Below are positions 41,491 through 53,042 of a stretch of DNA of 64,000 nucleotides, piece by piece. Made by a program: the position numbers and the translations under genes. How positions within the stretch are numbered: the stretch's first letter is position 1; the number at the start of each line of letters is the position of its first letter. The stretch comes from Candidatus Anaerobiospirillum pullicola (GTDB taxonomy: Bacteria; Pseudomonadota; Gammaproteobacteria; Enterobacterales; Succinivibrionaceae): NCBI GenBank assembly GCA_018884035.1, contig JAHLFE010000044.1, forward strand, positions 37,783 to 101,782, given 5' to 3'. The notes under the pieces were generated by a model, which was not told the origin of the DNA, did not search any database, and saw only the letters and a program-made list of their open reading frames with translations.

Positions 41491-42438
41491 GTGGTGCCTT
41501 AGTGCCATGCCATGCTGCGCCTCAACCAAATGCGAGCAGAAAGATGCGGCCAGAAAATCACATCCTAAAGAGCCACACGGTGGGGTAACCAGCCACACTT
41601 GAAGATGTGGCGTTGTAGCGCTTTCCTACGAGGTGTGGCGCTGGAGGATGGTGCTTTTTGTAGCGTGTAACAGAATGTAGTGTGTGCTGCCAAGGGCTTA
41701 CCCTCAAGGTCTTACATAAGGGTTCTCTTAAGGTCAAGTGGTGAAGCCTTATCTTAAGCCTTGCTTCAGGCCTTAATTCAGACATTGCCTCTGGCTTTGT
41801 CACAGGCATAGCCGTGAGTCTTTGCCAGCACATATTAGAAGGGCACAGGCAGGAGCAAACTGCTGCGTGCCGCTCCTCGTTTGCCTCAGCGTCAAGGCTG
41901 TGCTTATGCTCTGCTTTACGCTTTGGCTCTGGACGCGAGGCCTTTTTCCTGAACGGTTTTTGCTGCGGCCCGAGATGGGGTGGGGTATGGTGTCTTCCCA
42001 TGCCGTGCTTCGTTTCGAGCCGTTGTTGCTTTTAGCAGCTCATGTCTAAGCAGTGTTGCCCGCAGCCACGGGCGCTCTGTCAGATCTCACCACCAGCGAG
42101 TCTGTGGCGAAGCTCCCCTTATACCTTGTATAAGGGGCGCGGGCCCTGAGGCTAGTCGCGATCTGAAGTAACTGTGGCCAGACCACAACAGGATAGGAAG
42201 AGAAAAGGTGTCGTGCGTCTATGTCTGTGAGGACAGAGGCTCCAGCGAGGACTTCTTTTAGGTGTAGGTGGTGAATGGACGTGTCATGGGGTGCGCCGGT
42301 CCAGGGCTGAGTCTTTGAGTCGGGCGGTGCAAGAGAAGCGCTTGCGTTTTTCTTGAGGCCTTTTTGCTTTTACTGGGGCCGCTACTGCCGTGGGTGTACT
42401 TAATGAGACGTGAAATAGGTAAAGTTGTGGAATAGACC
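41491..42438. other. ~950-base spacer between yajC and secD
   Basis: No supported gene. A small dyad GCCACA/TGTGGC lies at 41592-41611. Open frames on both strands are short and without protein features. The secDF promoter must be here. Confidence 0.35.
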
Positions 42439-44319
42439 GTGATTAATAAATTTCCGTGGTGGAAAAACCTCTTGGTGGCCGTGGTCATCTTGATCGGCTT
42501 TTTTTACGCCTTACCAAATCTCTATGGTGAAGACCCTGCCTTACAGGTGTCCGGTACTAACGGCAACCCTGTATCGCAAGAGGTGGCGACGCAAGTAGAA
42601 AACCTCTTAAACAGCAAGGGTATCACTGGCCAATACGAGCTCGACGAGCAAGGTCAATTGCTGGTGCGTTTTAAGACGCTGGATGAGCAGATTATGGCTA
42701 AGGATTTGGTGCAGGCGTACCTGGGTGATCGCTATATCACCGCATTGAACCTTGCGCCAGCAACCCCTGAGTTTATGCGCAAGCTGGGTATGCACCCATT
42801 AAAGTTGGGTCTGGATTTACGTGGCGGTGTGCACTTCCTCATGGAAGTGGACATGGAAGAAGCCATGAAGAAAATGCGCACCCAGCTGGTATCGGACTTA
42901 CGTACCGAGCTCAGACAAAATGATCTGCGCTTGTCCGGTGCCCGCTCTGAGGGTAATGACGTGGTGATCTCATTCCGCGACAGCGAGACCCGCGATGCGG
43001 CCATGTCTTTACTGCAACGTAATCATCGTGATTTCACCTTCCAAGATTACGATGACGGCGGTCACTACTACATTCGTGCTGCGATGACGGAAGCTCGTTT
43101 ATCGCAGATTCGCACCAGTGCCGTCGATCAGAACATCAACATTTTACGTAACCGTGTCAATGAATTAGGTGTGGCTGAGCCTTTAATTCAACGTCAAGGC
43201 GCTGACCGTGTGGTCGTGGAGTTGCCTGGCGTGCAAGACACCGCCCGTGCTAAGGAGATCTTAGGCGCCACAGCCACGCTGGAATTCCGCTTAGTCGATT
43301 CCAACGCAGACTTAGGTGCGGCGATGCAGGGTCGTATTCCACCTGGAACCGAGCTGCACTATGACCGTAACGGCGCTCCTGTGGTCTTAGAAAAGCGTGT
43401 GATCTTAACCGGTGACCACATCGTGGATGCTTCCTCCTCCACTGATGAAAATGGCCGTCCTCAAGTAAACATCTCGCTGGATTCGCGTGGCGGCTCCATT
43501 ATGTCCGAGTTTACTAAGGACAACATCGGTAAGCCGATGGCGACTAACTTCATCGAGTTTAAGGTGGTGGAGAATACTGATCCAAATGCCCCTAAGGTCG
43601 GTGAGCCAGGTTACAAGCCAAAGTTTAAGAAAGTAGAGCAGGTGATTAACGTCGCCACCATTCAGTCACGTCTGGGCTCTAACTTCCGTATTACTGGTAT
43701 CGATTCCTCGCGTGAGGCCCACAACTTAGCACTGCTCTTACGTGCCGGTGCCTTAATCGCGCCTATCCAGATCGTCGAAGAGCGTACCATTGGCCCTTCA
43801 TTAGGTCAGGAAAACATCGAAAATAGTATGCGTGCCATGCTCTACGGCTTCACGGCCTTAGGTCTGTTCATGGTGATCTACTATAAGGCCTTTGGTCTGG
43901 TGGCCAATCTGGCGCTGTTCTTTAACCTCGTGCTCATTGTGGGCGTGGTGTCGATGATTCCAGGCGCTACTATGACCTTGCCAGGTATAGCCGGTATTGT
44001 GCTGACCATTGGTATGGCCGTGGACGCGAACGTGCTCATTTACGAGCGCATCCGTGAGGAGCTCCGGCATGGAAGGTCGGTGCAGCTAGCCATTAACGAA
44101 GGTTACGCCCGCGCCTTTGCCACCATTGCCGACTCGAACATTACGTCCTTTATTACGGCCTTTATTCTGTTCATGGTCGGTACAGGTGCGGTTAAGGGCT
44201 TTGCGCTGGTGCTGATGGTGGGTCTCGCCTCGTCGATGTTTACCGCTGTGACGGCCTGCCGCGCCATTGTGAATATCATTTGGGGTGGTCGCCCTAACCT
44301 CAAGACCTTAAGCATTTAA
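42439..44319 (+). CDS. secD: Protein translocase subunit SecD
   Basis: 626 residues (E. coli 615), GTG start. Uses the proton gradient to pull preproteins from SecYEG. N-terminal helix [25 protein letters not shown]; the long periplasmic P1 region contains [17 protein letters not shown] and [35 protein letters not shown]; then five C-terminal membrane helices with [25 protein letters not shown], the RND motif with the functional Asp. Confidence 0.98.
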   Translation: MINKFPWWKNLLVAVVILIGFFYALPNLYGEDPALQVSGTNGNPVSQEVATQVENLLNSKGITGQYELDEQGQLLVRFKTLDEQIMAKDLVQAYLGDRYITALNLAPATPEFMRKLGMHPLKLGLDLRGGVHFLMEVDMEEAMKKMRTQLVSDLRTELRQNDLRLSGARSEGNDVVISFRDSETRDAAMSLLQRNHRDFTFQDYDDGGHYYIRAAMTEARLSQIRTSAVDQNINILRNRVNELGVAEPLIQRQGADRVVVELPGVQDTARAKEILGATATLEFRLVDSNADLGAAMQGRIPPGTELHYDRNGAPVVLEKRVILTGDHIVDASSSTDENGRPQVNISLDSRGGSIMSEFTKDNIGKPMATNFIEFKVVENTDPNAPKVGEPGYKPKFKKVEQVINVATIQSRLGSNFRITGIDSSREAHNLALLLRAGALIAPIQIVEERTIGPSLGQENIENSMRAMLYGFTALGLFMVIYYKAFGLVANLALFFNLVLIVGVVSMIPGATMTLPGIAGIVLTIGMAVDANVLIYERIREELRHGRSVQLAINEGYARAFATIADSNITSFITAFILFMVGTGAVKGFALVLMVGLASSMFTAVTACRAIVNIIWGGRPNLKTLSI

Positions 44320-44332
44320 GGAGCGGCCGCAG

Positions 44333-45280
44333 ATGTTACAGTTTATTAAGGACACCACCGTCATCCCTTTCATGAAGATCAAGGGCACGGTGGAAATCTT
44401 GTGCATACTCCTCGTGATCGCATCGATTGCGTCGATGGTGGTCAAGGGCATGAACTGGGGCCTCGACTTTACCGGCGGTATTGTGGTGGAAACCCATTAC
44501 TCGCACTCCATAGCCTTGGAGGATGTGCGTAAAGCGTATGCTGCCGAGGGTATTGAGGGTACAGTGCAGAACTTTGGTTCGACGCAGGATGTGATGATCC
44601 GTGTGGCCCCAAAGGATGACCTCAATCAGCAGATCGTAACGGAGAAGATCCGCGACGCCGCCACCAAGCTCGATCCCCAGTCGCACATTACTCGCTCGGA
44701 GTATGTGGGCCCAGCAGTCGGTGCGGAGCTGGTACAAAGCGGTATCATCGCCATTGTGGTGTCGCTGATTGCCATCTTGATCTACATTGCCTTCCGCTTT
44801 GAGTGGCGTATGGCCACGGGTGCAGTGATCTCGCTGGCTTACGACGTGATTGTGGTGTTGGGCGTGTTCTCGTTTTGGCAGATTGAGTACGACTTAACAG
44901 TGTTGGCCGCCGTGCTGACGGTGTTAGGTTACTCCCTGAACGATAAGATCGTGGTGTTCGATCGTATTCGTGAAAACGCGAGCAAGCTGCCTCGTGACTT
45001 TACGATGGATCACCTCTTTGACGTGTCGTTAACGCAGACGCTGGCCCGTACTATCATCACCTCGGGTACGACGCTGATTACCGTGTTATCGCTGTTAATC
45101 TTTGGCGGTGACATGATTTTCGGCTTCTCGCTGGCGCTGACGATTGGTATTGTCTTTGGTACGATCTCTTCGATTTATGTAGCATCGACATGGGCTCTGC
45201 TGCTGAAGATCGAGCGTAAGAATCTGATTCCAAAGAAGATCGACAAAAAGGAAATCGAGATGGAGAGCATGGAGGACTAA
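44333..45280 (+). CDS. secF: Protein translocase subunit SecF
   Basis: 315 residues (E. coli 323). AAGGAG before the ATG, 14 bases after secD. Six membrane helices; MNWGLDFTGGIVVETHY and YSLNDKIVVFDRIRENA are signatures. Partner of SecD. Confidence 0.98.
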   Translation: MLQFIKDTTVIPFMKIKGTVEILCILLVIASIASMVVKGMNWGLDFTGGIVVETHYSHSIALEDVRKAYAAEGIEGTVQNFGSTQDVMIRVAPKDDLNQQIVTEKIRDAATKLDPQSHITRSEYVGPAVGAELVQSGIIAIVVSLIAILIYIAFRFEWRMATGAVISLAYDVIVVLGVFSFWQIEYDLTVLAAVLTVLGYSLNDKIVVFDRIRENASKLPRDFTMDHLFDVSLTQTLARTIITSGTTLITVLSLLIFGGDMIFGFSLALTIGIVFGTISSIYVASTWALLLKIERKNLIPKKIDKKEIEMESMED

Positions 45281-45362
45281 GCCCTCTTTTAGCTCCATCA
45301 GATGTAGGCTCAGCGCGATTACGCCGCCGCACGGCTTAGATCGTATCCGCGCTGGCTTTGGC

Positions 45363-45408
45363 AAAATCCCAGACTTGCAGCGATGCAGGTGCTGGGATTT
45401 TTTGTTTT
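45363..45408 (+). terminator. Terminator of secDF
   Basis: AAAATCCCAG and CTGGGATTTT with inner TTGCA/TGCAG pairing, followed by TTTTGTTTTG. Confidence 0.9.
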
Positions 45409-45496
45409 GTGGGATAGAGATGAGTCCTAACGAGGAGAGGACTCTTGTTGCGCGGTAAAGATAAAGAGCCTCGGCATGTGGGGCTGCTGTCGAGAT

Positions 45497-45646
45497 GTCG
45501 AGAAGTTGCGACTGTTTTTTCCCAAACCGCTAAGATACGGCTTGTATATCAGGCTGGATCTACTTGCGACTACCACTTAAGGGTAAGGCGATAGCCTTAA
45601 AGCTTAGAGTGCCACTATCTCAAGCTTTAGTGTGGTGCTGCCGCAA
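45497..45646 (+). repeat. Dispersed repeat family B, copy 1
   Basis: Aligns over ~150 bases with the reverse complement of 53043-53190. Shared blocks in order: GTCGAGAAGTTG, TTTTTT..CAAACC.CTAAGATACGGCTT, GGATCTACT, GGTAAGGCGATAGCCTTAAAG and ATCTCAAGCTT..TGT.GTGG. Contains the stem AAGGCGATAGCCTT. Lies between the secF terminator and the smpB 3' end; the rest of 45281-45871 holds no gene. Confidence 0.8.
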
Positions 45647-45871
45647 GATGGTGTTGCAAAGGTGGCTAAAGGCAGAAGAACAGGTAGGTTAGGGGAGGGG
45701 TAAGGAGAGCGATAGGGAGAGGTAGGGAAAAGGGACGAGCAAGCGCTTAGGAGCTGGCACCATAAAAAATCCCAAAGCCCACCACGTCTTTTACCCGTGG
45801 CGGACTTCGGGATTTGCGATTGAAGAGGACAGTCGTGTGTGCAGGTCGAGGCAAACAACACGCTCTACGCA

Positions 45872-46354
45872 TTACATCGCCTTTTTCATGACGCGCTCTT
45901 TCTCGCGCTGCCATTGACGCTCTTTAATAGCATCACGCTTGTCGTGCTCTTGCTTGCCACGAGCAAGACCAATCTCAAGCTTGGCCCACGAGCCCTTCCA
46001 ATAGAGCTTGAGTGGCATAATGGTGTAGCCTGAGCGCTGCGACTGTCCCATGAGCTTGTTAATCTCACGGCGATTCATAAGCAGCGTGCGGGTGCGCGTT
46101 GGATCTGCCACCACAAAGGCACAAGAGGTCTTGAGGGGATTAATGGTCGCACCCAAGAGTAAAAGCTGACTGTCCTTGACCGTAACGTAAGCTTCGGAGA
46201 TGTTGGCCTTACCAGCACGCAGGGACTTTACTTCCCAGCCTTGTAAAGACAAACCAGCCTCGTAGCGATCTTCAATAAAGTAGTCGTGGGTGGCACGGCG
46301 GTTAACCGCGATGACCGACCCCGTGTTGGTCTTTTTCTTGTTCTTACCAGCCAT
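45872..46354 (-). CDS. smpB: SsrA-binding protein
   Basis: 160 residues (E. coli 160). GAGGAACAT before the ATG at 46354. Binds tmRNA and delivers it to stalled ribosomes. NRRATHDYFIEDRYEAGLSL, GWEVKSLRAGKANISEAYV, TRTRTLLMNRREI and the basic C-terminal tail WAKLEIGLARGKQEHDKRDAIKER are all standard. No tmRNA gene is seen next to it. Confidence 0.97.
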   Translation of the reverse strand: MAGKNKKKTNTGSVIAVNRRATHDYFIEDRYEAGLSLQGWEVKSLRAGKANISEAYVTVKDSQLLLLGATINPLKTSCAFVVADPTRTRTLLMNRREINKLMGQSQRSGYTIMPLKLYWKGSWAKLEIGLARGKQEHDKRDAIKERQWQREKERVMKKAM

Positions 46355-47134
46355 ATGTTCCTCAAAAAAGGCAAGAAGAGACAAAACCCCTGTGGAAGTT
46401 GCCTAAAAGCAGGTGCCGCCAAGCGAGTGCTTAAAAGCAGGAGCTTCCTTAGGTGAGGACACTAAGTGAGTTTCACCCACTGCGGTGCAGATGTTAACAG
46501 AGGCTCTGGGGAAAAGCCACAGAGAAGCAGCGGCAAAGAGGGTAACACTTTTGGTATTGTGCAGTAAGATTCTCTGCGTGCGTTTGCGCAATAATGGCGT
46601 CTCTGTGTTGCCATTTTGCGAATTTAATGGCACGTAAAATGCGAAGTTCAGAGAATTTTGCGTGGGGGCTCTGCCCTGCAAAATCGCGCTTTTAAGCCCC
46701 CCTTACGGCATAGCTTTCCTTGCGACCAATGCCGCATTTGCTGCATTTGCCGCATTGCTGACAGCTTCTTGCTAAGATTTTTTAGCTAGTGCTCAGGATT
46801 AGGAAAGCAGGGTGCTAATATGGCGCATACATAGCAGTGGTCGCTCCTTAGCATGAAGCCAACTGCGTGCTAATTTAGCAAACTACTAAGTCAGCACAGC
46901 GTTAGTGTTCACTGCCGCAACTTCACTTACAGATTACGCTCACCACTTCCCAAATTAATCACTTCTGCAAGGCTCTCCATCACTACCATTGCTGCTACGC
47001 GCTGTAGATCCCGTGGTGGGGAGGCCTTGGTTAACTACCCTTTCATCATCGTAGCTTTGGCTGTATATCGCAGTTTGTGCTCATACAAAAGTACCTGCAT
47101 GTAAAGCTCGGGGCCACACGTTTAGGGCTTGAGA
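46355..47134. other. 780-base divergent spacer smpB-chemoreceptor
   Basis: No tmRNA (I looked for its conserved ends) and no protein gene. One hairpin TGCCATT/AATGGCA lies at 46609-46632. Confidence 0.4.
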
Positions 47135-48943
47135 ATGGATACTAACGCACCAGCAGCATCTGAGCAGAACATAGCTCCTAACCCTGCTTCTGCTTCACAG
47201 TCAGCGCAGCAGCAAGTGAGTGGTGGTGTGCACGACATGTCCCCAGACGTGGGCTTAGCACGGCCGCACATGCCGTTCCTCGCCTCGCTGTTTAAGCTGC
47301 GCTTCCGTGACATGTCGATCATACACCGCCTCTACCTGTGTGTCGGCATCAGCTTTTTGCTCTTCTTTATTGCCACTTTTGCGGTCTTCTTTATTACGCA
47401 ATCGCAGGTGGACTCTACTTTAACCTCGCGCTCGACCTTAAGCAGCGTGTTAAAGCAGTCTGACCACTTAAGCGATGACATCCTCGTCTTAGAGGATAGC
47501 GTGCATCGTCTCTTAGTCGCGCAGAAGTCAAGCCCAGCCCAAGAGAACGAGGTCAATAACGTCCTCAAAAAGCTGCAAACAGATTTCGCCACGCTGCGTA
47601 CCTTAGTGCAGGGGCTGGATAACGGTCAGTTAAAGGCCGACCTGCAAAACAAGTACTTCCCAGAGATCTCTACCTTCTTAAACAACATGCAGCGCACGTC
47701 CTCGGAGCTTTTAAACTGCTACGTGGGTGATCACGATCGTGCGGTGAAGTTGGCTTACGAGCAGTCGACCTCTTATAGCATCCCAGCCTTATATGACATG
47801 CGTCAGATGATCAATGAGGTGGGTGACCGCTTAATGGTCAAGCAAAATGCCACCAATCAAGTGCTGCGTTGGGTGCAGTACCTGCTCTTTATTGGTCTGG
47901 GCATTTCCTTGTGCGTCATAGTGCTCACCAATATCACCATTCGTCATTCGCTGCGCCATGATACGGGCGTGCTGATTAAGCGCCTGCTGGCGATGGCTAA
48001 GGGCGACCTTAGTACCAAGGTTGCACTGCAAGCAAAGGATGAGATTGGCTCCATTGGTCGCTTAGTTGACTACGTGGTCGATAATACCAGTGGCACGCTC
48101 CTCATGATGAAGAACGACGTCGATAAGCTCTACGAGATGGTCAACACCAATCGTAAGTCGATTGATGCCACTAATGAGGCTATTTCGGTACAGCGTAATA
48201 CGGCGCAGAACGTGGCTGAGGCTACCTCGGAGATGGAAAACTCAGTAGAAAAGGTCACTGAGTTTGCCAAGTCGACCTTAAGTGAGGTAAAGAACGCCGA
48301 AGAGGCCTCTGATACCTGCCGTCGCACCATGCAGGACAACATCACCACCACGCACACCCTCTCTGACCGTCTGCGTGCTTCCTCTGAGGCCATTAACAAG
48401 ATTCACATGATGAGCTCGCAAATCGAGTCCATTGTGAAGACCATTGCGGATATTGCTGATCAGACTAACTTGCTGGCCTTAAACGCCACCATCGAGTCGG
48501 CTCGTGCCGGTGAGTCCGGTCGTGGCTTTGCTATTGTGGCAGATGAAATTCGTGAATTGGCCATTAAGACTGCTAAGTCCACGCAAGAGGTGAGCAACAC
48601 CATTAGCTTGCTGGAGAAGGCTGTGACCAATTCCGTGAACGTGATGGCAGCGTGCGAGGGCGAAATGGACAACTCGCTGCAACAGAGCTCGCGTGCTAAC
48701 TCCTCGATTGAGGAGATTATGGGCATTATTGCTACCATTTCGGACATGTCTGAGCAGATTGTGCAGTCCTGCCAGATGCAGACGAGCTCGGCCTCTGAGA
48801 TCAACCAGAGCATTGCGCACATCTCGCGCCTTGCTGAGGACAGCTACGACCAGATGTCTGAGCTGCAATCTAACATGCACGCCTTAAACGACTTAGCGAC
48901 GAATCAGGCGGCGGTGTTAGGCAAGTTCCAGCTTAAGCAATAG
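47135..48943 (+). CDS. Methyl-accepting chemotaxis protein
   Basis: 602 residues. A long polar cytoplasmic N-terminus (~60 residues) is unusual. First helix [20 protein letters not shown] (~70-90), periplasmic four-helix sensor of ~155 residues (90-245) with [18 protein letters not shown], second helix [24 protein letters not shown] ([18 protein letters not shown]), and the signalling coiled coil with hairpin tip [20 protein letters not shown] around residue 443. The tip has Thr and Ser in place of two usual Ala. No C-terminal NWETF-type CheR pentapeptide. Ligand unknown. Stands alone without other che genes. Confidence 0.95.
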   Translation: MDTNAPAASEQNIAPNPASASQSAQQQVSGGVHDMSPDVGLARPHMPFLASLFKLRFRDMSIIHRLYLCVGISFLLFFIATFAVFFITQSQVDSTLTSRSTLSSVLKQSDHLSDDILVLEDSVHRLLVAQKSSPAQENEVNNVLKKLQTDFATLRTLVQGLDNGQLKADLQNKYFPEISTFLNNMQRTSSELLNCYVGDHDRAVKLAYEQSTSYSIPALYDMRQMINEVGDRLMVKQNATNQVLRWVQYLLFIGLGISLCVIVLTNITIRHSLRHDTGVLIKRLLAMAKGDLSTKVALQAKDEIGSIGRLVDYVVDNTSGTLLMMKNDVDKLYEMVNTNRKSIDATNEAISVQRNTAQNVAEATSEMENSVEKVTEFAKSTLSEVKNAEEASDTCRRTMQDNITTTHTLSDRLRASSEAINKIHMMSSQIESIVKTIADIADQTNLLALNATIESARAGESGRGFAIVADEIRELAIKTAKSTQEVSNTISLLEKAVTNSVNVMAACEGEMDNSLQQSSRANSSIEEIMGIIATISDMSEQIVQSCQMQTSSASEINQSIAHISRLAEDSYDQMSELQSNMHALNDLATNQAAVLGKFQLKQ

Positions 48944-49008
48944 GCTGTAGGGGCAAGTTCACTGTCCATACAGTGCGGCGTTCCCTGACAGCTTTAGACA
49001 AAAATTGC

Positions 49009-49062
49009 AAAGGGGCTGCGTGATAAGTGTCGGTCACTTGCTGCCAGCCCCTTAGTCTTTAG
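49009..49062 (+). terminator. Terminator of chemoreceptor gene
   Basis: AAAGGGGCTG / CAGCCCCTT around a 26-base loop with inner GTGA/TCAC pairing, followed by AGTCTTT. Confidence 0.7.
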
Positions 49063-49258
49063 GTGACGGCAGGATAGCGGTGTGACGCCACGATAGCGGT
49101 AACGTCACAAGCTGGGAGTCGGGCCGCCGTACCACGGCTCCACAGCCGCAAAATCAGCCTTGCACCGCCTCCTCTTTTGTGGCAAAATTCTCCACCGCGT
49201 TTACCCCCGCTGAGTTTGTGATCGGCGTTGGGCGCATTTATTTCACAAAGGATTTATC

Positions 49259-49525
49259 ATGTTAACTACCGAGCAAAAGGCTAAGATCGTCGCCGAATTC
49301 GGCCGTGGCCAAAACGACACTGGCTCCCCAGAAGTGCAAATCGCTTTACTGACCTACCGTATCGCTGATTTACAGCCTCACTTCCAGCAGAATCAGAAGG
49401 ATCACCACTCTCGTCGTGGCCTCTTACGCATGGTTGCTCAGCGTCGTAACCTCTTAGACTACTTAAAGTCCAAGGATCACGAGCGCTACTTAGCCATTGT
49501 GGATAAGTTAAAGCTCCGTCGCTAG
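49259..49525 (+). CDS. rpsO: 30S ribosomal protein S15
   Basis: 88 residues (89 in E. coli with Met). AAAGGATTTATC before the [42 protein letters not shown] are the S15 signature. Binds 16S rRNA central domain. Followed by pnp as in most gammaproteobacteria. Confidence 0.98.
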   Translation: MLTTEQKAKIVAEFGRGQNDTGSPEVQIALLTYRIADLQPHFQQNQKDHHSRRGLLRMVAQRRNLLDYLKSKDHERYLAIVDKLKLRR

Positions 49526-49566
49526 GCTTTATTAGCGGCAAGCCCAGCCATCTCCATGGCTGGCAT

Positions 49567-49597
49567 AAAAAGGGCGACTTGAGGTCGCCTTTTTTAT
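49567..49597 (+). terminator. Terminator of rpsO
   Basis: GGCGAC TTGAG GTCGCC followed by TTTTTTATT. Another dyad GCCAGCCATGG/CCATGGCTGGC-type (CAGCCATCTCCATGGCTG) lies just before, at 49545-49563. Confidence 0.92.
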
Positions 49598-49678
49598 TGG
49601 TCGCAAGTAAAACTTAAGAGCCTACCACTCTTGGTGTTTTTGCGCTGCTATCCCCTGCCTTTTAGTACGCATATCGCA

Positions 49679-49684
49679 TATAAT
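49679..49684 (+). promoter_or_regulatory. Candidate -10 box of pnp
   Basis: TATAAT in an AT-rich context (CGCATATAATTAGCG); the hexamer 17 bases upstream (TGCCTT) is a poor -35. It would give a ~680-base leader for pnp. Confidence 0.35.
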
Positions 49685-50128
49685 TAGCGATTAGCCTGTG
49701 CACGCCAGCTTTACTTGCTTGTAAGTAAAGTTGTGAAAGAAGATGATAAATATCGGCTTTTTGGTGAGGCACAGACGTAGATCAGCGTCAGCTTGAGAAG
49801 CTTGGTGCTCTCAAGCGGAGAATAATCCTAGATAGCTGCTAGGGGCGAACTTATAAGCTCTCGCTCATGGTGCTTTCTTGCACCACAAACTTTAAGGGAA
49901 GCGCCTTAAGGCCTCAATCCCTGCGCATGGTCTACAATACTGGTTTCTTTTTGATGATGTTTAGGTCCAAAAATCAAACAGCTCCACGCTAAAAAGCGTG
50001 TCTCAGCGGATACTAAGCCCGCGTAAGCCCTCCTGCCTCTTGAGCGCAGGTGCGTGCTCTGAAGATAGTGCGCTACTTACGATGGCGTAAATCCTTTACA
50101 CCTCTAAGGCCAATAAGGCCAATGCCAT

Positions 50129-50164
50129 CCTTACCTAGAGTCCAGCAGGTGCTGGTAGGTAAGG
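50129..50164 (+). promoter_or_regulatory. Long hairpin in pnp leader
   Basis: CCTTACCTA GAGT CCAGCA GG TGCTGG TAGGTAAGG: a 15-pair stem with a small internal bulge. In E. coli the pnp leader contains a double-stranded region cut by RNase III through which PNPase represses its own synthesis; this hairpin is a candidate for that element. The rest of 49597-50372 shows nothing else. Confidence 0.55.
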
Positions 50165-50372
50165 GACCGCACTAAAGATCAGCTTTCTTTTGGTACGAGG
50201 TTATACGCTGCGCGCTGTGCTGTTTGCTGCTGCACGGGTGTTAGGCTCTGGCGTCAAAGGCCAACGTAAGTTTTAAGCACTTGCGTGAGGCTCATGGCTG
50301 CCGCTGGTCTCCCTGCTTGAGGCTTTGCGGAACTTACACGTCACGTTGCAGTAATTTAGGGACGGAGAAGTA

Positions 50373-52664
50373 ATGAATTTAACGCCTATCACCCGCACCT
50401 TTAAGTATGGTCGTCATACCGTTACTTTAGAAACAGGTGCTATTGGTCGTCAGGCAGACTCGGCGGTACTCGCTTCCATGGACGACACCACGGTGCTGGC
50501 CACGGTGGTGTGCAATCGTAAGGAGCCAGACGAGAGCCGTGATTTCTTCCCGCTTACCGTTAATTACCAAGAGCGTGCTTACGCTGCAGGTAAGATCCCA
50601 GTAAGCTTCTTCCGTCGTGAGGGCCGCGCCAGCGAGGGTGAGACCTTAATCGCCCGCCTCATTGACCGTCCAATGCGCCCTCTGTTTCCGGATGGTTTCT
50701 ACCACGATGTGCAGGTCGTGGTGACCGTGATGTCGGCTAACCCAGAGGTGCCAACAGACATCATCTCCATTATCGCTGCATCGGCTGCTTTAGCTACCTC
50801 TGGTCTGCCATGGGGCGGCCCATTAGGTGCCGCGCGTGTCGGTTATATCGACAATCAGTACGTCTTAAACCCAATCACCTCCGAGCAAGCTCGCTCTGAC
50901 TTAGACCTCGTGGTCGCTGGTACCGATAAGGCTGTGGTCATGGTGGAGTCTGAGGCGAACATCCTGCCTGAGGATGTGATGCTGGGTGCCGTGATGTACG
51001 GCTATGAGCAACAGCAGAGCGTGATCAATGAGATCAAGGCCTTTAAGGAGCAGGTCAATCGTCCAGTGTGGGATTGGCACAAGGCTCCAGAGGACGAAGA
51101 GCTCTTACAGACTGTGCAGGACTTAGCTCGCGAGGACATCGGTCAGGCTTTCTACATCGTCGATAAGCTCGAGCGTCAAGAGCGCTTAGAGAGCATCAAA
51201 GACACCGTCACCGAGAAGGTGACTGCGATGAAGGAAGAGTGGGCGGAAAAGCAAAACAAGATCGCCAACATTCTCTTTGAGTTAGAGCGCACCACCGTCC
51301 GTGAGCGTATCTTAGCCGGTGAAAAGCGTATCGACGGCCGTACCTTACGTATGATCCGTCCTATCACCGTTGCTACCGGCATCCTGCCACGTGTGCACGG
51401 CTCAGCTTTATTCACTCGTGGTGAGACGCAAGCTATTGCCACCTGCACCTTAGGCTCTGAGCGTGATGCCCAGACCTTGGAGGATATGACCGGCACCCGT
51501 ACCGATCGTTTCATTCTGCACTACAACTTCCCACCATACTGTGTGGGTGAGACTGGCATCATTGGTTCGCCAAAGCGTCGTGAGATTGGTCACGGCCGTT
51601 TAGCGAAGCGCGCCTTACGTGCTGTGCTGCCAGATCAGGATAAGTTCCCATACACCATCCGTGTGGTCTCGGAGATCACTGAGTCCAACGGCTCGTCTTC
51701 GATGGCTTCCGTCTGCGGTGGCTCCTTAGCTTTATTTGCGGCTGGTGTGCCTTGCAAGGCTGCGGTTGCTGGTATCGCCATGGGCCTTGTGAAGGAGGGC
51801 GATCGTGTCGCCGTCTTAACTGACATCATGGGCGATGAGGATCACTTAGGTGATATGGACTTTAAGGTTGCTGGTACCGCTGAAGGCGTCACCGCCTTAC
51901 AGATGGATATCAAGACCGATGGTATCACCCGTGAGATCATGCAGCAGGCCTTAACCGATGCCCACGCTGCTCGTATCCACCTCTTAAAGATCATGTGCTC
52001 GGCTATGCCAGAGCCAGCCTCTGAGCTGTCGCCATTTGCTCCACGCGTGGTGGTGATCCACATCAAGCCAGAGAAGGTGAAGGATGTGATTGGTAAGGGT
52101 GGTGCGAACATTCGCAGCATCCAAACTGACACCAACACCGCCATTGAGTTAAACGATGACGGCTCGGTGAGCATCGCGGCTATCTCTGAGGCTGATGCCA
52201 AGGCTGCGATTAAGCGCATTCAGGATTTAACGGCTGAAGTTGAGGTCAATCAGGACTACACGGGTACCGTAGTGCGTATCACTGATTTTGGTGCCTTTGT
52301 GAACATCCTGCCAGGCCGCGACGGCTTAGTGCACGTTTCCGAGATTGCTAACGAGCGTGTTGACCATGTGTCTGATTACCTGCGCGTGGGTGACACCGTG
52401 CGTGTGCGCTGCTTAGCTGTGGACAAGGACACGGGGCGTATCCGCTTATCGATCCGCGCGTGCTTAAACGAGGAAGCGGAGCAGGAAGCGGCAGCTGAGG
52501 CGGCAAAGCAGGCTGCTGCGGAGCAAGAGGAGCAGGAGGCTTTAGCTGAGGACTCATACGATACCGCCAGCGAGAGTGAGGAGTACAGCGCTAATGAGGA
52601 GCGTGCAGAGCGCTCTGAGCGTAGCGATGAGGATGAGGGGCCATACGCCCATAGCCCACGCTAA
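50373..52664 (+). CDS. pnp: Polyribonucleotide nucleotidyltransferase (PNPase)
   Basis: 763 residues (E. coli 711). GGAGAAGTA before the ATG. Phosphorolytic 3'-5' exoribonuclease of the degradosome. Two RNase PH domains ([33 protein letters not shown]), [36 protein letters not shown] and [17 protein letters not shown]; then KH ([12 protein letters not shown]) and S1 ([21 protein letters not shown]) domains. The final ~65 residues are acidic and Ala/Glu-rich and longer than in E. coli, possibly a protein-interaction tail. Confidence 0.98.
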   Translation: MNLTPITRTFKYGRHTVTLETGAIGRQADSAVLASMDDTTVLATVVCNRKEPDESRDFFPLTVNYQERAYAAGKIPVSFFRREGRASEGETLIARLIDRPMRPLFPDGFYHDVQVVVTVMSANPEVPTDIISIIAASAALATSGLPWGGPLGAARVGYIDNQYVLNPITSEQARSDLDLVVAGTDKAVVMVESEANILPEDVMLGAVMYGYEQQQSVINEIKAFKEQVNRPVWDWHKAPEDEELLQTVQDLAREDIGQAFYIVDKLERQERLESIKDTVTEKVTAMKEEWAEKQNKIANILFELERTTVRERILAGEKRIDGRTLRMIRPITVATGILPRVHGSALFTRGETQAIATCTLGSERDAQTLEDMTGTRTDRFILHYNFPPYCVGETGIIGSPKRREIGHGRLAKRALRAVLPDQDKFPYTIRVVSEITESNGSSSMASVCGGSLALFAAGVPCKAAVAGIAMGLVKEGDRVAVLTDIMGDEDHLGDMDFKVAGTAEGVTALQMDIKTDGITREIMQQALTDAHAARIHLLKIMCSAMPEPASELSPFAPRVVVIHIKPEKVKDVIGKGGANIRSIQTDTNTAIELNDDGSVSIAAISEADAKAAIKRIQDLTAEVEVNQDYTGTVVRITDFGAFVNILPGRDGLVHVSEIANERVDHVSDYLRVGDTVRVRCLAVDKDTGRIRLSIRACLNEEAEQEAAAEAAKQAAAEQEEQEALAEDSYDTASESEEYSANEERAERSERSDEDEGPYAHSPR

Positions 52665-52683
52665 AAACGACCTGACTATATTA

Positions 52684-52822
52684 AGGAACAGCTGATTTAA
52701 TAGATCACGGCATTTAAGGCAATCGTGTTTGCTTAACCTTAAGATAGGCTCAGCCTCGCCTGCACCTTTCATCTTGGGGTGTGGTACGTTACCGTCACTT
52801 ATTAGATCACTCATTCCTAAGT
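52684..52822 (-). repeat. Dispersed repeat family C, copy 2
   Basis: On the minus strand runs from CTTAGGAATGAGTGATC to GTTCCTTAA; its ends are inverted repeats of each other (TTAGGAA / TTCCTTAA). Counterpart of 30343-30500. Confidence 0.75.
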
Positions 52823-52840
52823 GCGGCCTCTGGCTGCACT

Positions 52841-52902
52841 AACCCCAGCCCCAGCTGTGTCACCACTTTAAGGTGATGATGCACTGGGGTTTGTTGTTTT
52901 TG
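52841..52902 (+). terminator. Terminator of pnp
   Basis: AACCCCAG...GTCACC / GGTGAT...CTGGGGTT followed by TGTTGTTTTT. It lies beyond the family C repeat, so that repeat would be part of the pnp mRNA 3' end. Confidence 0.85.
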
Positions 52903-53042
52903 CTCGCTGTCAGCAAACGTTATTGCTGCAACCTGTGGCTACTCTCCTTACAACAAAGCCATGTGTATGAGCGGACATCGGGCAGTTGGTTCGCATTTAT
53001 TTTTCCTGATAAATAAGCTGTTTCTGCTGTACAACCATAAAT

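Noticed and set aside
41491-42438. Additional gene between yajC and secD
   Set aside because: Open frames on both strands are short, overlapping and biased; no ribosome sites or motifs.
46355-47134. tmRNA next to smpB
   Set aside because: I looked for the conserved tRNA-like ends and the tag coding sequence and found neither.
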